Assembly (NCBI GenBank): GCA_949825025.1
Contig: OX463780.1
Coordinates: 15,721,480-15,785,479 of the forward strand
DNA: 64,000 nucleotides
Source: Siphlonurus alternatus
Lineage: Eukaryota; Arthropoda; Insecta; Ephemeroptera; Siphlonuridae
Direction of reading: 5' to 3'
This document shows, piece by piece, positions 34,001-46,200 of the stretch. A program made the translations under genes and the position numbers. The stretch's first letter is position 1; every line of letters starts with the position of its first letter. The notes beneath the pieces are model-generated. The model made no database searches. It had not been told where the DNA came from and was given only the letters and a program-made list of their open reading frames with translations.

Positions 34001-37000
34001 GACACATGAGATGGTCGTGAGACACAAACGGTTCCAGCTCCATGATCTTGATACGAGTTAGACCACGTTGAAGCACCGAACCTCGTCTCAGCACCAGGTG
34101 AGTTCCGTGCCCCAACTTTTCAGCCAAGAGCGTTGATTGAGGGTCGTTCAACACCTGGATCACATCACCAGACATGTTGGTGCGGCCAATGTGCCATGCC
34201 TCATCATCTGCAAAAAAAAATCACAAAATTAATTAATTTAAATGTAAAAAAAGCATTGTCGGTACTGAGTATTTTCAGATTTTATTAACTGAGAAAGATA
34301 ATAAAAATACAAGAAGATATAAAATAAGGTAACTTTGAAAGTGAGCATAAATTAGTTAATGTAAGTCCTAAAATCTCATTATATTACAGTTATTTGTTCA
34401 ACAAAATTAATTCTGAAATAAAGTGAAACAAATACAGTATCTATATAATACTAATTAAATTTCTATTAATAAGGAACACAGCACTGAAATAATACACACC
34501 ATCCAGCTCTGCAAGCCTCAGCATGTCGTTCATCAACGATCCTACATGGTCATCGTTTGCCATCACCACGCACATCGTATCCCTGTTGTAGTTGGCGTCA
34601 TCCACAGAAAAACTCAGCCACACCTAAAGCAAAACAGCTGATGTGAGCAAAAATTTTATTGTTGTTAATTCCTTCAACCACTGTACTTGAACTGTGGCAT
34701 AACTAAATAAAAGAAATATCAAACAAACCAATACCTACGTGAAAACAAAAATTTTAGTTCTTATTTTTACCCTCCTCCTCCCAGCGTTTCAATTCAAATA
34801 AAAGCAAAAACAAAGAAAATTTATGATATTTTTGAAGTTGCTACTAACTTTTTTTTTTAATTTCTTTGTGTACCTACACTTATTTCCCACCGAGCAATGC
34901 AAGGTGGAGTGAGGGCGCACCTGGTTAGGTAGAATTGGTCCGTAGTTGCAGGGCTCCAGGTAGACGGTGCTGTCAGGTTTGATGCACGCATCCGTGAGAC
35001 TGAGATGGTCGTGCAGCGGTGGCTCCATGCTGTGCAGGTCCTCGCCCAGACGAACAGCAATCTTGTCAGTCTGCCAATGGTCTCCCATGTTCAGCTCCCA
35101 CTCTGCAAGGGCGCGCAGTCCACTCACAGTCTAAAAATGAACAGCAACCAATCAATTCTTATTATAACATTAGTAAGATTAATTTAGAGCACAAAGCCTG
35201 ATTATCAGGTCAACTTATAGTTATACAAATTAATCAGCATGTTAATTGTATTAATACTTTGAATGTGCAAGTATTGATTTAATTTGATAGCAAGAAAACA
35301 GTTTGTATTCAAGTTACTGTATGCTAACAAGTAACTTGAGTACTGGTTTTTTACCATGTTTGGGTTGACCTTGGCTTGCACCTCAAGGCCATCCACGGTG
35401 TTCTTGACTGTGATGTTGAAGGTTTCTTGGTTGTCGTGCACCACAGCACAGTGCTGCAGAGGCTGGCACTCCACGCTCTCCTCCCAGGCAAAGTCCAGCG
35501 GTCCATGTCCAGTATCTCCCATCTCCAGCTCCTCCTGACATTAATCAAACAATATTTTCACCATTTACCAGAGAGCATTCATAAAGCTCCACTTAAAACT
35601 TATCTATTTAGAGTCCAAAATTTCAAGACTTCAAAAATTGTGGGTACAATACAAAAATCAAGTCTAAAATTAAATCTTTAAATTTTAAGCTTTATATTTG
35701 GTCGTAAAGCTTTGATTTGTTTATTGGATCCAATGCAGAAACTCCTTATTGCGGATACATTGATAGATACATAATATTTGTGAATGCACCCTCTCATGTA
35801 TAAATGTTACAATGATTACAGAACCGGTATAGCTCATTACTGAAATAATGCTCACTATCCAGCTATATAACGTAAAACGCCCATTCAAATTTATAAAAAT
35901 ATGTACTAAACACATAAACATGTAATTTTATAATTATGCATCTATGAGCATAATTCTCTCTACTGCGAATTTATATTTACCGAATCACAATTCCAGGCCA
36001 GGAAAGAACTGCCATTTTCAATTTTAAATTCCTCCAAACTGATTGACTCTGACTCGTGCACCTCGTCTTGGATGAGCAGGTTGAAGCCTGATTGTGTGAC
36101 TTGATGTAAGTCTTTCCAGTCAGTTACTCCCAGCTTTTTAGCACACAGCTGTAAAACAAAACTCATAAATACATACACATCATTGCTGCATTCTACAAAC
36201 TATGGTAATTAAAGGAAATAATGCTAAAGATGTCCTAGAATTGTTCTTACCTCTCTTGCCTGCCTCTTTAGGGCAGACAACGGTTCTCGCTCATCGATTG
36301 TCAACTCCAGCTCATGAATTTTGTCATCACAAGTAAACAAACTTCCCTGATAGATGTTGTAGCCTGAGCGAGGCAAAATACGCAGCCAAATCAAGTGAGC
36401 AGCTTCCCTAAAAAGAAAGATTTTTACTGTATTAGCATGTAAAGAGGTGAATGTGTGACTTGTGTGAATGATCTGCTTAAAAAAGGATTAATTTGCGTTT
36501 TTTTAAAATTTGGAATTGTATTTATAGTATGTTGCAGACATATTGCATTATGCCCATGAAAGAGAAACATAACAATACCTCAATATCAATACAGTATCAT
36601 GTGTTTTAATTTTTAATTAATATTCAATATAAAAAGTATTACCTGTCATCATTGTTCTGAGCATTGAGTCGATGAACCCAGCTCTGAATACGTCTTGGTA
36701 CAGCATAATGTCGGCTACCAATTGCTTCTTCCGGTCGTCTGAGACTTTTCCGTCTGTACACCAACATGTAGGCACTTTCCTCACCCTCAAAATACTTTTC
36801 CATGTCTACTTCACTAACTGGCAGCACTTCCGTATCATTCAAATCAAACCACTGTCGACCATCAATCCTTTCTCGGGAGCTTGGCTTGCAATCAGAGATA
36901 CCATTCTCCACAATCATTGACTTGACATCATTGGGCTCAGCAATTAAGGTTACAGTGGCCATGAGATCATTGCCTTCTACAAAGAAGAGGGAGCAATGGG

Positions 37001-40000
37001 AATTGAGAAATTGGGGAATACTGCCACAATCATCTTTATAGGATTTGGACCAAGGCAAGCCAATACGTTCAAAGATTTTTTCAAGAAGATTCTGTAGGGT
37101 TGAAGTGGAATCTGTCTGCTCTCGTAAAATCTCTGTGATAAGGAGTTCAGGAGCTGGCAAATTTGGATCTCTGATGATGTTGGTCTAGAAAAATATTAGA
37201 ACAAGAGTTGAAAGAACAAAAATAAATAAATAAATGTATAATTTTTCAAGTTTTTTAAGCTTAAGAATAAATTGGATATTTCATAGCATACAAGCTAGCT
37301 TATTATAACTCCTTGTAAAGGAAATATACTAAAAGTAACCTTTGACAGGCATGCATTTTTACTTTCAAATACATGTACTGTAATATATACTTTGATACAT
37401 AATAAATTTTAGAGTGGTGGTGTTACGTCCTACTAAACTACACACCTGCGAGGAGGAGATGTCCCACTGTCCGAGCTTGTCAATATCATTTATGATGGCA
37501 TGGTAGTGTCCACCATGAGCCCCTCCTCGATGCACAATGACGGACAGCAGCTCGTACACAGTCACTTCCGAGGGCTGTGCGTCCTCACAGAAGGGCGCCA
37601 TGTCGAGCTCCAGGGGGAACTCGAGGCGACTCTCGTCCTTGAACCTCTGCTGCTTGATGGGATCATAGAGGAAGCGTAGCAGCGACAGAGTCAAGATGGG
37701 AGGGAGGTGACGGAGCTTTACCACCTGCCAAGACATTGAAATGAGAAGCATATATTGAGTTCAATTATAATGTGAATATCTAAGAATCAACATACACTTA
37801 TAAAGGTTATATATAGGTTGGTATATAGTGTACACCTATGCCAGCAATACAAGAAAATAATAAACTAAAAACTAAAATATGCATGAAGAAGTATGTCAAT
37901 CCTGTCTTACAATAAAATACAACAAACATGTTAACAATGTCTATGTTGTGTGTTTATGTTACCTTAGTGGCATCAGTGAGGCTCTTGCAGGTAGGGCACA
38001 AGTACTGGTTACTGCCGGTCATGGCCTCTGGCTCACAATAGGCACTATACAGGCTGCTTTTGAGGGTCTTGTTCTCTGCCACGGCCACCGTCAGGTCCAG
38101 ATAGCTCTCGTCTCGTACGGACACAAACTGGCAGCTCTGGCACTGCACCTGCAAAGCAAACAACCTGTCAGCATCTGTTCCTAGGTTTTACTAAAGAGGA
38201 GGAGAGCGGAAGGGGGCTATCTTATTTTTAATTGATGGACCAATTCAATTTTTAATTATCTTTAGGACCAAAAATATCTTATCTTCCAATGTTGTATAGA
38301 CAAATGCAGATTATTAGAAAAAGAGGGGGTTGGAATATCCTTATAATTATACCACATTACAAAACTGAAAAAAATGCAGCAAAACTTTATTACTTAGTTA
38401 AAGAACTAATTGATGCTATTTATTGATGAACACATATATTCACTACCTAATAATAATAAAAATGGTAATAATAATACTGTAATGGACAACCTACATTATG
38501 ATTTTTTTATTGCAGTAATGAATAGAGGGTACCAAATGGACAACATACATGAAATTTTTTTATTGCAGAAATGAATAGAGGGTACCAAATTATGCCACTC
38601 TGAATTCTTTTACATTTTTTTGAAACCCAGAACTATTTTTAAATAATTATTGAAAGTGCGGCCACGCCCACTGGAGGCGTCAATAGGCGTCCAGTCTCTA
38701 TCCTTTTTATTTAGGCTGCAGGGGTGCCAACTGAAATCACAGGACTTTCAATAATTATTTAAAAATAGTTCCGGGTTTCAAAAAAATCTGAAAAAATTCA
38801 GAGTAGCATAATTTTGTACCATCTATTCATTTCTGCAATAAAATTTTTTCATGTATGTTGTCCATTATGCTACTCTGAAAATTTTCAGATTTTTTTTTTT
38901 AACCCAGAACTATTTTTAAATAATTATTGAAAGTGCGGCCACGCCCCCTGGAGGCGTCAATAGGAATCTTGGTCCTATCCTTTTTATTAAGGATTCAGGG
39001 GTGCCAACTTAACTTACAGAATTTTCAATAATTATTTAAAAATAGTTCCGGGTCTCAAAAAAATCTGAAAAAAATCAGAGTAGCATAATTTGGTGCCTTC
39101 TATTCATTTCTGCAATAAAAAATTCATGTAGGTTGTCCATTGTTTAGTGGGTTAAATAATACATAATATGGAACAAAAAAAATTAATAAAAAATAACCCA
39201 AATCGTGTATTGGAAAAAAACTATATACACAATTTGATCAATCACCAACCTGACTGACTGTTGTCCCTTGGTACAAGCTGGAGATCAGATCATGGCCTGG
39301 AGTTCCCACCAGAGACTTTTGCATTGCAAAGAAGAGAATCCTTATAAGCTCCTGGACATCTTGTTGCTGATAAAGTTCCTGCAATCATGAAATTTAAATA
39401 TAACTTTATCTTTCTTTTTTTCTGAGTTGCAAATCTATAAATCAGTAAAATAATAAATAAAATAAACAATACTGTATTGCTGCATTGAGAAATTAAATGT
39501 AGTGACACTTCGTATTGCATCATACGGTATCGTATGATAAAAAAATAAAAACCGGTTCTAACTAACAATGGAGTATTGTCCTCAATTTTTTTTATTGCAG
39601 AAATGGATAGAGAGTGAAAAGTTATGCTACCCTGATTTTTTTCAGATTTTTTAGAGCCCGGGAAGTATTTTTAAAAAATTATTGAAAGTCCTATTTGTGA
39701 CGTCACGCGGCGTCAAGTCCTATCTTTTTCTTAAAGAGCGGCGTCTCGTGACGTCACAAAAAGAACTTTCAATAATTTTTTAAAAATAGTTCCCGGGCTC
39801 TAAAAAATCTGAAAAAAAATCAGGATAGCATAACTTTGCACCCTCTATCCATTTCTGCAATAAAAAAAATTGAGGTCAATACTCCATTGTAAGTGAGAAA
39901 CATACAATCACATGTGATACAATACGAAACGAAGCTGTGTGCCCGCGTAAGCCTGATTGCAACTTAGGTTCTTAACTTTTTTATCATACGCTGCAAAATC

Positions 40001-40954
40001 ATGCGAGTCTGAATGAGACATCCTTTTCGGCGGTACACTAGTTGTGGCAGTACAATGCATAAAAACAATTTTTGGACTATGTGAAAACAAAGCACTGTTA
40101 AGAGTTAAAAGACTGTATTCGGTCAACTGAAATTAAAGCAGATAAGCAAATTTTAACAAAAATAAAAATATTAAATAAAATATTATAAATTATAATATTA
40201 AAAATATTATATGTTTATTTTTAATATTAAAATATTATTTTTATTATGTAAAAATATTATAAATAATTTAAATACAATGGTCAGCGTGCAATTTATACTT
40301 TAAAAAAATTGCTATGCTTAAACCTAATGCAGTTATTAAATAAATAATAATAATAAAATTAATGCGACAAATAATAATAATAAAATTAACGCGGCAAATG
40401 TGGCTATGCACACAGAACAGCAGTATATGCTTACACATACTATACATAATATATGATATGTTGTATTTGTATAATAATATGCATACTGTACACTGCATTA
40501 TGTATGCATAAATTATGCGTACCTCGTTATCAGTCCATCCGAAACTGTCAGTAAGTGGACAGGTCGACACACTGGCTACATCAAGAAGTAACAACTGTGC
40601 AAAAAGCTTTTGAAGTTGCAAAGGGATTTTACGAATTTTGTCAATTTCCGAGTGACCCTCGAAATCCAGTGCCATAAGTCCCTCTAAAAATAAATAAATG
40701 CGCCATATTAAATATGATGAACCTTCTTAATGCACGTCTGAATATGAATGATGGATTTTACCTCTGAACTCTGGCGTGAAAAGAAGGGTTTGCACTAGAG
40801 AGTTGAGGTAACATGTTGCTCCTAGGTTTTCGATGCCACAAAGATTTGTAGGACCTCTATGCTCAGGAATGTTTGACGCACAGTTGTTTAGCCTCGCTGG
40901 TGAATTATTAGGTCCTGCTGGTAAGCCACCATCCTCAAAAAGGTTACCGAACAT
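31024..40954 (-). CDS. USP40: Ubiquitin carboxyl-terminal hydrolase 40 (deubiquitinase)
   Basis: Complete model of 1099 aa. Exons: 40954-40762, 40683-40523, 39378-39250, 38148-37963, 37724-37446, 37184-36643, 36407-36251, 36148-35981, 35534-35355, 35130-34921, 34623-34500, 34207-33727, 33162-32952, 31655-31575, 31464-31364 and 31120-31024. The USP domain has the Cys box ENLGATCYLNS (catalytic C48), a zinc ribbon C164xxC/C212xxC, and the His box RGGAHGGHYHA (H296, then D303). It cleaves ubiquitin from proteins by a thiol mechanism. Start MFGNLFED and the LQLQKLFAQLLLLD..LTDSFGW block match USP40 specifically. The long C-terminal half holds ubiquitin-like folds. Human USP40 is 1235 aa. The last exon is the least certain: an in-frame TAA just after exon 15 would otherwise end the protein at ..QQRM. 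Confidence 0.93.
31711..31842. mobile_element. Small foldback element in USP40 intron
   Basis: Imperfect inverted ends GTACACTCGTCGCCTTG and CGAGGCAACGACTGTAC. Matching inner blocks are AGCCTTGTTCATCACCATG and CATGGTGATTAACAAGGCC. About 130 bp in the intron between exons 13 and 14 of USP40. Target duplication unresolved. Confidence 0.65.
32302..32687. mobile_element. TTAA foldback MITE, 386 bp
   Basis: TTAA flanks (32298-32301 and 32688-32691). The ends GGGTAAGATAACACGAACAA and TTGTTCGTGTTACCTTACCC are inverted repeats, with complementarity continuing across most of the element (CCCATTTGATTAACATGTAA, GATCGACCGATTGTTTTGAA). The centre has CTCCATGGGAAAGCCC. The element shares long internal words with 60466-60861. 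It lies in a USP40 intron. Confidence 0.9.
38481..39141. mobile_element. Two family A foldback elements, one inserted inside the other
   Basis: The outer element starts TGGACAACCTACATTATG (38483) and is interrupted after ATAGAGGGTACCAAA. An inner full element (38536-38864), TGGACAACATACATGA to TCATGTATGTTGTCCA, follows. The outer then resumes with TTATGCTACTCTG and ends CATGTAGGTTGTCCA (39141). Both share arms with GGGTACCAAATTATG and a centre with CACGCCCCCTGGAGGCGTCA. Located in USP40 intron 3. Confidence 0.85.
39569..39886. mobile_element. Foldback element family B with paired TGACGTCA
   Basis: Ends TGGAGTATTGTCCTCAA and TTGAGGTCAATACTCCA. Inner TTGCAGAAATGGATAGAG and its complement, GAGCCCGGGAA and TTCCCGGGCTC. 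Two GTGACGTCAC palindromes lie in the arms around a centre with CTATCTTTTTCTTAAAGAG. It sits in USP40 intron 2. Confidence 0.9.
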
Positions 40955-41385
40955 GGTTTTACATTCTGAAAAAAATTAAAATATTATATTAGGAGTAATT
41001 TGCAACAAAATCTCGAACAAAGGCCGGTCCATGTGCTGCTGTCATGTGCGATAGAGGTGCTCCTAAAATGAAAATTCAGAGACTAGCTCATAATTATAGC
41101 TACAGTAGACTCCATAAAATCTTAGCTGATGATATTAACTTACCACCTAGTAAATATGAAAGCTTCAATGTGCTAAAATTACAAATAAAAATTTAAAATT
41201 GATGTGGGCGTCCCGACATCTCCAGTGAGTGCAAAACAACAAAGATACACCGGAAGTGCATAAATCGCAAATCCAGTTGAAAAACGAAAATCATCAGCTG
41301 ATGATGTTTACCACGTTCTTTAAATTTCATCATTTGTGTGGGTGTTACTAATCTGGAAATTTCAATCATTTGACTGAATTTTTTG
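40955..41385. promoter_or_regulatory. Bidirectional promoter between USP40 and YRDC
   Basis: Only 431 bp separate the divergent start codons. On the minus strand a GTG/GTAAGT donor at 41143 and a TTTTTTCAG acceptor at 40966 define a non-coding first exon for USP40. The USP40 transcript therefore starts right of 41144, close to the YRDC leader. ACCGGAAGTG at 41249-41258 is a consensus ETS/GABP site, common in paired housekeeping promoters. A 16-bp palindrome, ATCATCAGCTGATGAT, sits at 41290-41305. Confidence 0.65.
40959..40964 (-). promoter_or_regulatory. Start-stop uORF (ATGTAA) before the USP40 start codon
   Basis: The first bases of the coding exon read AATGTAAAACCATG. A minimal AUG-UAA uORF ends four bases before the USP40 initiator. 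Such start-stop elements can stall initiating ribosomes and reduce translation of the main frame. Whether it is in the mature mRNA depends on the inferred acceptor at 40966. Confidence 0.5.
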
Positions 41386-43236
41386 ATGAAAAATATTGTA
41401 AAAACTTTGCAGTTAATAAAAGTAAGAGCTTTTACATCACATTCCCTGTCCAGTGCTCTGGAGACCGCGGAGACTCGGTTTGTTCGGCTGAGCGAGGAGG
41501 AGCCTCAAGCCGTCGAGCTTGCTGTTCACTTGCTTCGAGCTGGACGGGTAAGTTATAATTTATTTAATACGTACTGTTAAGTCTTGCATGATACTAAGCT
41601 TTAAACAGCTAGTAGCTAGAGCAATAAATAGTATAATACCATATGCATACAGTGTACAGTACACCTCAGAACAGCAACACAAGAACTTTACCCCTGCTTG
41701 ACTTGCTGAAACTGCAGCTCGCAGAGACAGAGAGCTAGATGAAGATTTGTAATTTTTGGGGAGATAAAATTAAGAGTGGCCATTCTATGCATATATTAGA
41801 ATAGAATAGAATTAGAATAGAATTTTATTTTAATCATTAGATTACATATAGTAATATTGATCAAGTCAGAATTTGATACATCAAAACATACATTATACAT
41901 AACAATTAAATCATACACATCCTATAAAAAACATATGTTTATATTTATGCCATAACAGTTAGGATATATTAAAGCAGACTGCATCGTTTTTAGAACAAAA
42001 GGATGAAGTTTACTCTAGGCTATATGTATAAGACCATATGTCTTCATTAACTACATCATGACATCACGTCAAAAACAGCAAGGTGGTAAAAGCTTGTGGT
42101 ATATATGCATATACCCCCAAAACCCAGGTACCAGCTACCAGGTGTATATTTCTATTACAGTACGTACTATGTCGTATATATACAGTGTAGTTCATATCTT
42201 CTTATTCTGCACTACATATCTCCTTTCCTCTGTTGCAGCTGCTTGCTCTACCAACAGATACAGTTTATGGTCTTGCAGCTGCCGCTGATAATCCTGATGC
42301 AGTTCAGCAGCTCTATCATGTGAAGGGTAGAGAAAACGCCAAACCTCTTGCCATTTGTGTTGGAAGAGTTGAGGATGTTCATAAGTGGGGAATAGTTTCT
42401 ATAACAAACCAACTTTTGAATTCTTTGCTACCCGGACCAGTAACACTCTTGTTACATCCACAACCAGGACATTTGCTTCCCTTACCAGAAAATCCTAAAT
42501 TAGTCGGGATACGAGTGCCTAATCATGAATTTTCTTGTGCTGTTGCTAAAAAACTGGGAGTGCCAATTGCTTTAACAAGTGCAAATATTAGTGGACAACC
42601 AAGTTCTTTGAATCCTGAAGAATTTAGAGATATTTGGCCAAAATTATCTGCTGTGTTTGATGGTGGAAGCATAGGTGGTAACCAGGTTAGTTTTAAAAAT
42701 GAACAACCTACAGTACATATGAAAATTTTTACTGAATAAATTAATAGAGTACAATACATACAAAATTTTGCATTTAAAAAAAAAAAAATTTTTTTTTAGA
42801 GCAATAGAAACTGTTTAAAAAATGTACATTAAAGTTACTGACCATGCCCCTGGAGATACAGTACAGTACATGCCACTCTCTTTAATAAAAAAGTAGTGCC
42901 TAAATAGTAAATACCTTCTGTAAAAAAATAATACAAATGAAATAAAAATAATTCCCCTAACAATAAAAAGAAATAAATTGGAAAAAATTAAAGTTGCATA
43001 ATTTTCTATTCATTTATGGTTTTATGAAATAAAAAATTTAATACATACAACATAATATTTTTATTCAGGTTATATGTTGCTACATTGGGTAAAAATATCT
43101 TCCTCAGGCATCTCGATCTGGATCTACAGTGCTAGACCTCAGCAAGGAGGGGTGGTTTCGGATTGTACGAGCTGGAATTGATTGTGACAGAGCCAAACGT
43201 CTTCTCTTAGCAAACGGTCTGCAAGAAAATTTGTAA
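41386..43236 (+). CDS. YRDC: Threonylcarbamoyl-AMP synthase, YrdC domain
   Basis: Complete, 245 aa, from exons 41386-41547, 42239-42685 and 43108-43236. The enzyme makes threonylcarbamoyl-AMP from threonine, bicarbonate and ATP for t6A37 modification of ANN-decoding tRNAs. The YrdC fold is clear: ALPTDTVYGLA (residues 57-67), the K-x-R motif in HVKGRENAKPLA (K83, R85), LLPGPVTLLL, VGIRVPNH and ALTSANISGQPS. The N-terminus (residues 1-35, MKNIVKTLQLIKVRAFTSHS) is basic and hydroxyl-rich like a mitochondrial presequence, consistent with the dual location of animal YRDC. The human protein is 279 aa. The ATG at 41386 is preceded in frame by a TTG, which I ignored. The stop is followed after one base by the start of the next gene in the same exon. 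Confidence 0.93.
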
Positions 43237-43237
43237 A

Positions 43238-46200
43238 ATGCAGCAAAATTCACAGGTGAGTTGAGCAATTCTTCTTTCGTATCATTAATTTGAAATAATA
43301 CGAAAGCTTGTACTTTTTTATTATTTATTCACATTAAATGCCAGTTGGTACTTAATTTGCAATAATAGCAGTATCACCTTTTGATGATATTTATTTGGAT
43401 TTTATATTTTATTTCTGTCTCTCATTTTCTTCAATTAAACATTTCAATACAGTACAGCATATTATTCAAATTCAATCTTGACTGGACTGTATTACAGTAC
43501 TATATGGAAGTCTATGGATAATTTCAGGTACGAGAGACGTTACTGGCTCGCCTGGGAGAGAGTGTGAAGGAGGTGCAGCTTGAGGCATCCCAGGGTGGCC
43601 TAACAACAGCGCTTGGCTCCTGTGATGCCACAAACTCTCTTTGCGTTGGCCTGGAAGCCGTGTTCCTTCATGGGCTACGTAGCTCCCTCACCTCTCGCCT
43701 GGCACAGGCATTCAATGACTCTGGTCCTCCACAACCTTCATTCTGGAGCCCTCTCATGATCTTTTCCCATAGAGATGCAATCCAACAGGTGAGAATTAAG
43801 TACAAAGAAAAGTAAGAGTGAAAGTTTTGATAGTCAAATAATTTAAAATTCTATATTTCTGAACAAAATTTCTGTATTGAATTTTCTACATTTTTTTTTT
43901 TTTTTTAAGTTTGAATTTGTCAATTAAATCAATAAAAATATATGTTCTGTATTTTTTATATATTTTTGCTTCTGTACAGGTGAATACATTAAACCAAATT
44001 AACACTGATGTTGGAAAATGTAGAGCTTGGCTTCGAGTTGCTCTATCAGATGGTTTACTATCAAATTACTTTGATGCAATGCGTCGTCAAAACTCTGCAC
44101 TGCATCCTTACTACCACCGCACTGCCTTACTGCGGGACTTAGAGAGACTGGAGGTGGCTCAGCGCCTGGTGATGGGGCTGGAGCCCTTAGCTCTCACCCT
44201 GCCGGCCAACTCGAGTCTGTTAAACGCCTGGCCGTCCTCTACCCTGATGTTAGCAGGACTGTGGGCTCCTCCACTACGAGCTTGTCCAGTGGCTCCAGCC
44301 CAGGACGTGGCTTTGAGTCTTAGTGACGAGGTGCTGCCTGCAGAGGTAGAGGAGGCTCCTAGAGATCCAATCCCTCGTAGAACTCTGGCAGCACCAATAG
44401 ATGAAGATGAGGCATTGAGGATAATACTACGTCAACCAGATACAGAAACCACTCAGGTACTTGAGTTTTTTGTATTAAATAACCTGTATCTTTGAATAAT
44501 ATAAACAATAATATTGTGTACATGTATTAAAGAAGGGGAACACCTTCAGCTTTTATATTTTTATTGTTTTATAAATAATTCAAACTTTTATAAGTGCACT
44601 CCCCCCCCCCCCTGACTTCCAGCAGTTATCATTAAAAAAGTCCCACTTTGCTGGGCACACTTTTTGAATCTTAAGTGCTGGAACTCTTATAAGGCGGAGG
44701 GTTGTTCTTTTTTTGAGTGCACTAATAAGTTTGACATTATTTATAAATGATGAAAAATTAAGAACTGAAGCCGTTTCCCTTCATTTAGTATTATGGTAAT
44801 AAAATTACCAACAGAAACAGGGAAAGTGTGTACTGCTAGGATGAATGTGATGATAGTCTCACTGTGAATAGTGTGAATTTCATTCATGAATAATGTTATT
44901 CAATGCTGTGAGATTAATTGCATGTATTTTTTTACTAGTCTCTATCACCACCTTCTGAAGATACTTTATTGACTCCACAACAAATTTCTGAGATACCAAC
45001 CCATACAAATCAAGAAGAGCCAGCGTCTAGTCTTGGCAATTCTCTTGTTGCTCGTGCAGGTAAGGCCTTGGCTACGATACTAGATCTTCAGGGTGCTTAC
45101 TTTGTCCTGCTACAGGATGGTCATCTGCTTCGTTTGAAGAGGAAAGAGGGGAGGAGGGTGAGACAATGACGTCCACTCCTGAGAACCCAACGATGCAGAC
45201 CTACGACGCTCTGCTGGAGAGCTACAACCTGCTCTCGGGCGGATATGTGCGTACTCCAGATCTTAGGGACTTCCTTAAGAAGTTCTCAGACTCCGTCGGT
45301 AATGCAGAAAACTCGCCTCCATCTTCAGCTGATGATCCTGTAAGCATCTGAATGCAATGTGTTATAATTCACCATGTTAAAATTTATGTGTCCAATGTGT
45401 CAACTTTTTTTACTACGTAGTTCAATCAAAACAGGAGGTCGAAAAATACACTTGTGAATTTTATGCGATTTTTATTCGTACTGCATCATGGCTAAAAGAG
45501 AGATGTAAAGAGGTCACGTGACCTGGAGCCGTCGCCCGTGTCGCCCGTGACGTCATTGAACTGTTCGGTCAAACAAACGATCGACTTTATAACGCTTGTA
45601 AACAACCACGTTGCTATGGAAGCAAGCAACAATTAATTTATTGTTTACGAGCATTATATAGACGATCATTTGCTTGACCAGACAGTTTAATGACGTTATA
45701 GGCGACACGGGCGCCGGCTCCAGGTCACATGACCTCTTTACATCTCTATTTTAGCCATGATGCAGTACGAATAAAAATCTCATAAAATTCACAGGTGTAT
45801 TTTTCGACCTCCTCTTTCGATTGAGCTAGTAAAAAAAGTTGATGCAAATTGTCCATTGTTGTAATGAAGAGCTGTCACTTGTTGGTGATTGGTTCAATAT
45901 TAAATATTAGCCTTAAATATTTAAAGGGTGAAAAATGTATATAATTTTAATCAGTTCTGCTTAGTTTCAGTAAAAAAATAATCTATTTTTTGTGTGTTTA
46001 CTTCTTATAGAGGATGGAGGTAAAAACTTCCTTAGCACCTTTTCACTGCTGTTACAGTGTGTTAGACCCATAAAAATAAAAGTTAATTTATACATCATAA
46101 AAGTCTAAATGTGGCAGAGGAGCCGTTTTTATTCCTAATTACGTTTTCTTCTATCTACTTCTAAACTAAAAACTTAATGTATTTAGTATGGGAGTGAAAA

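Noticed and set aside
42523..42759. Minus-strand frame over YRDC exon 2
   Set aside because: Shadow of the YrdC coding exon.
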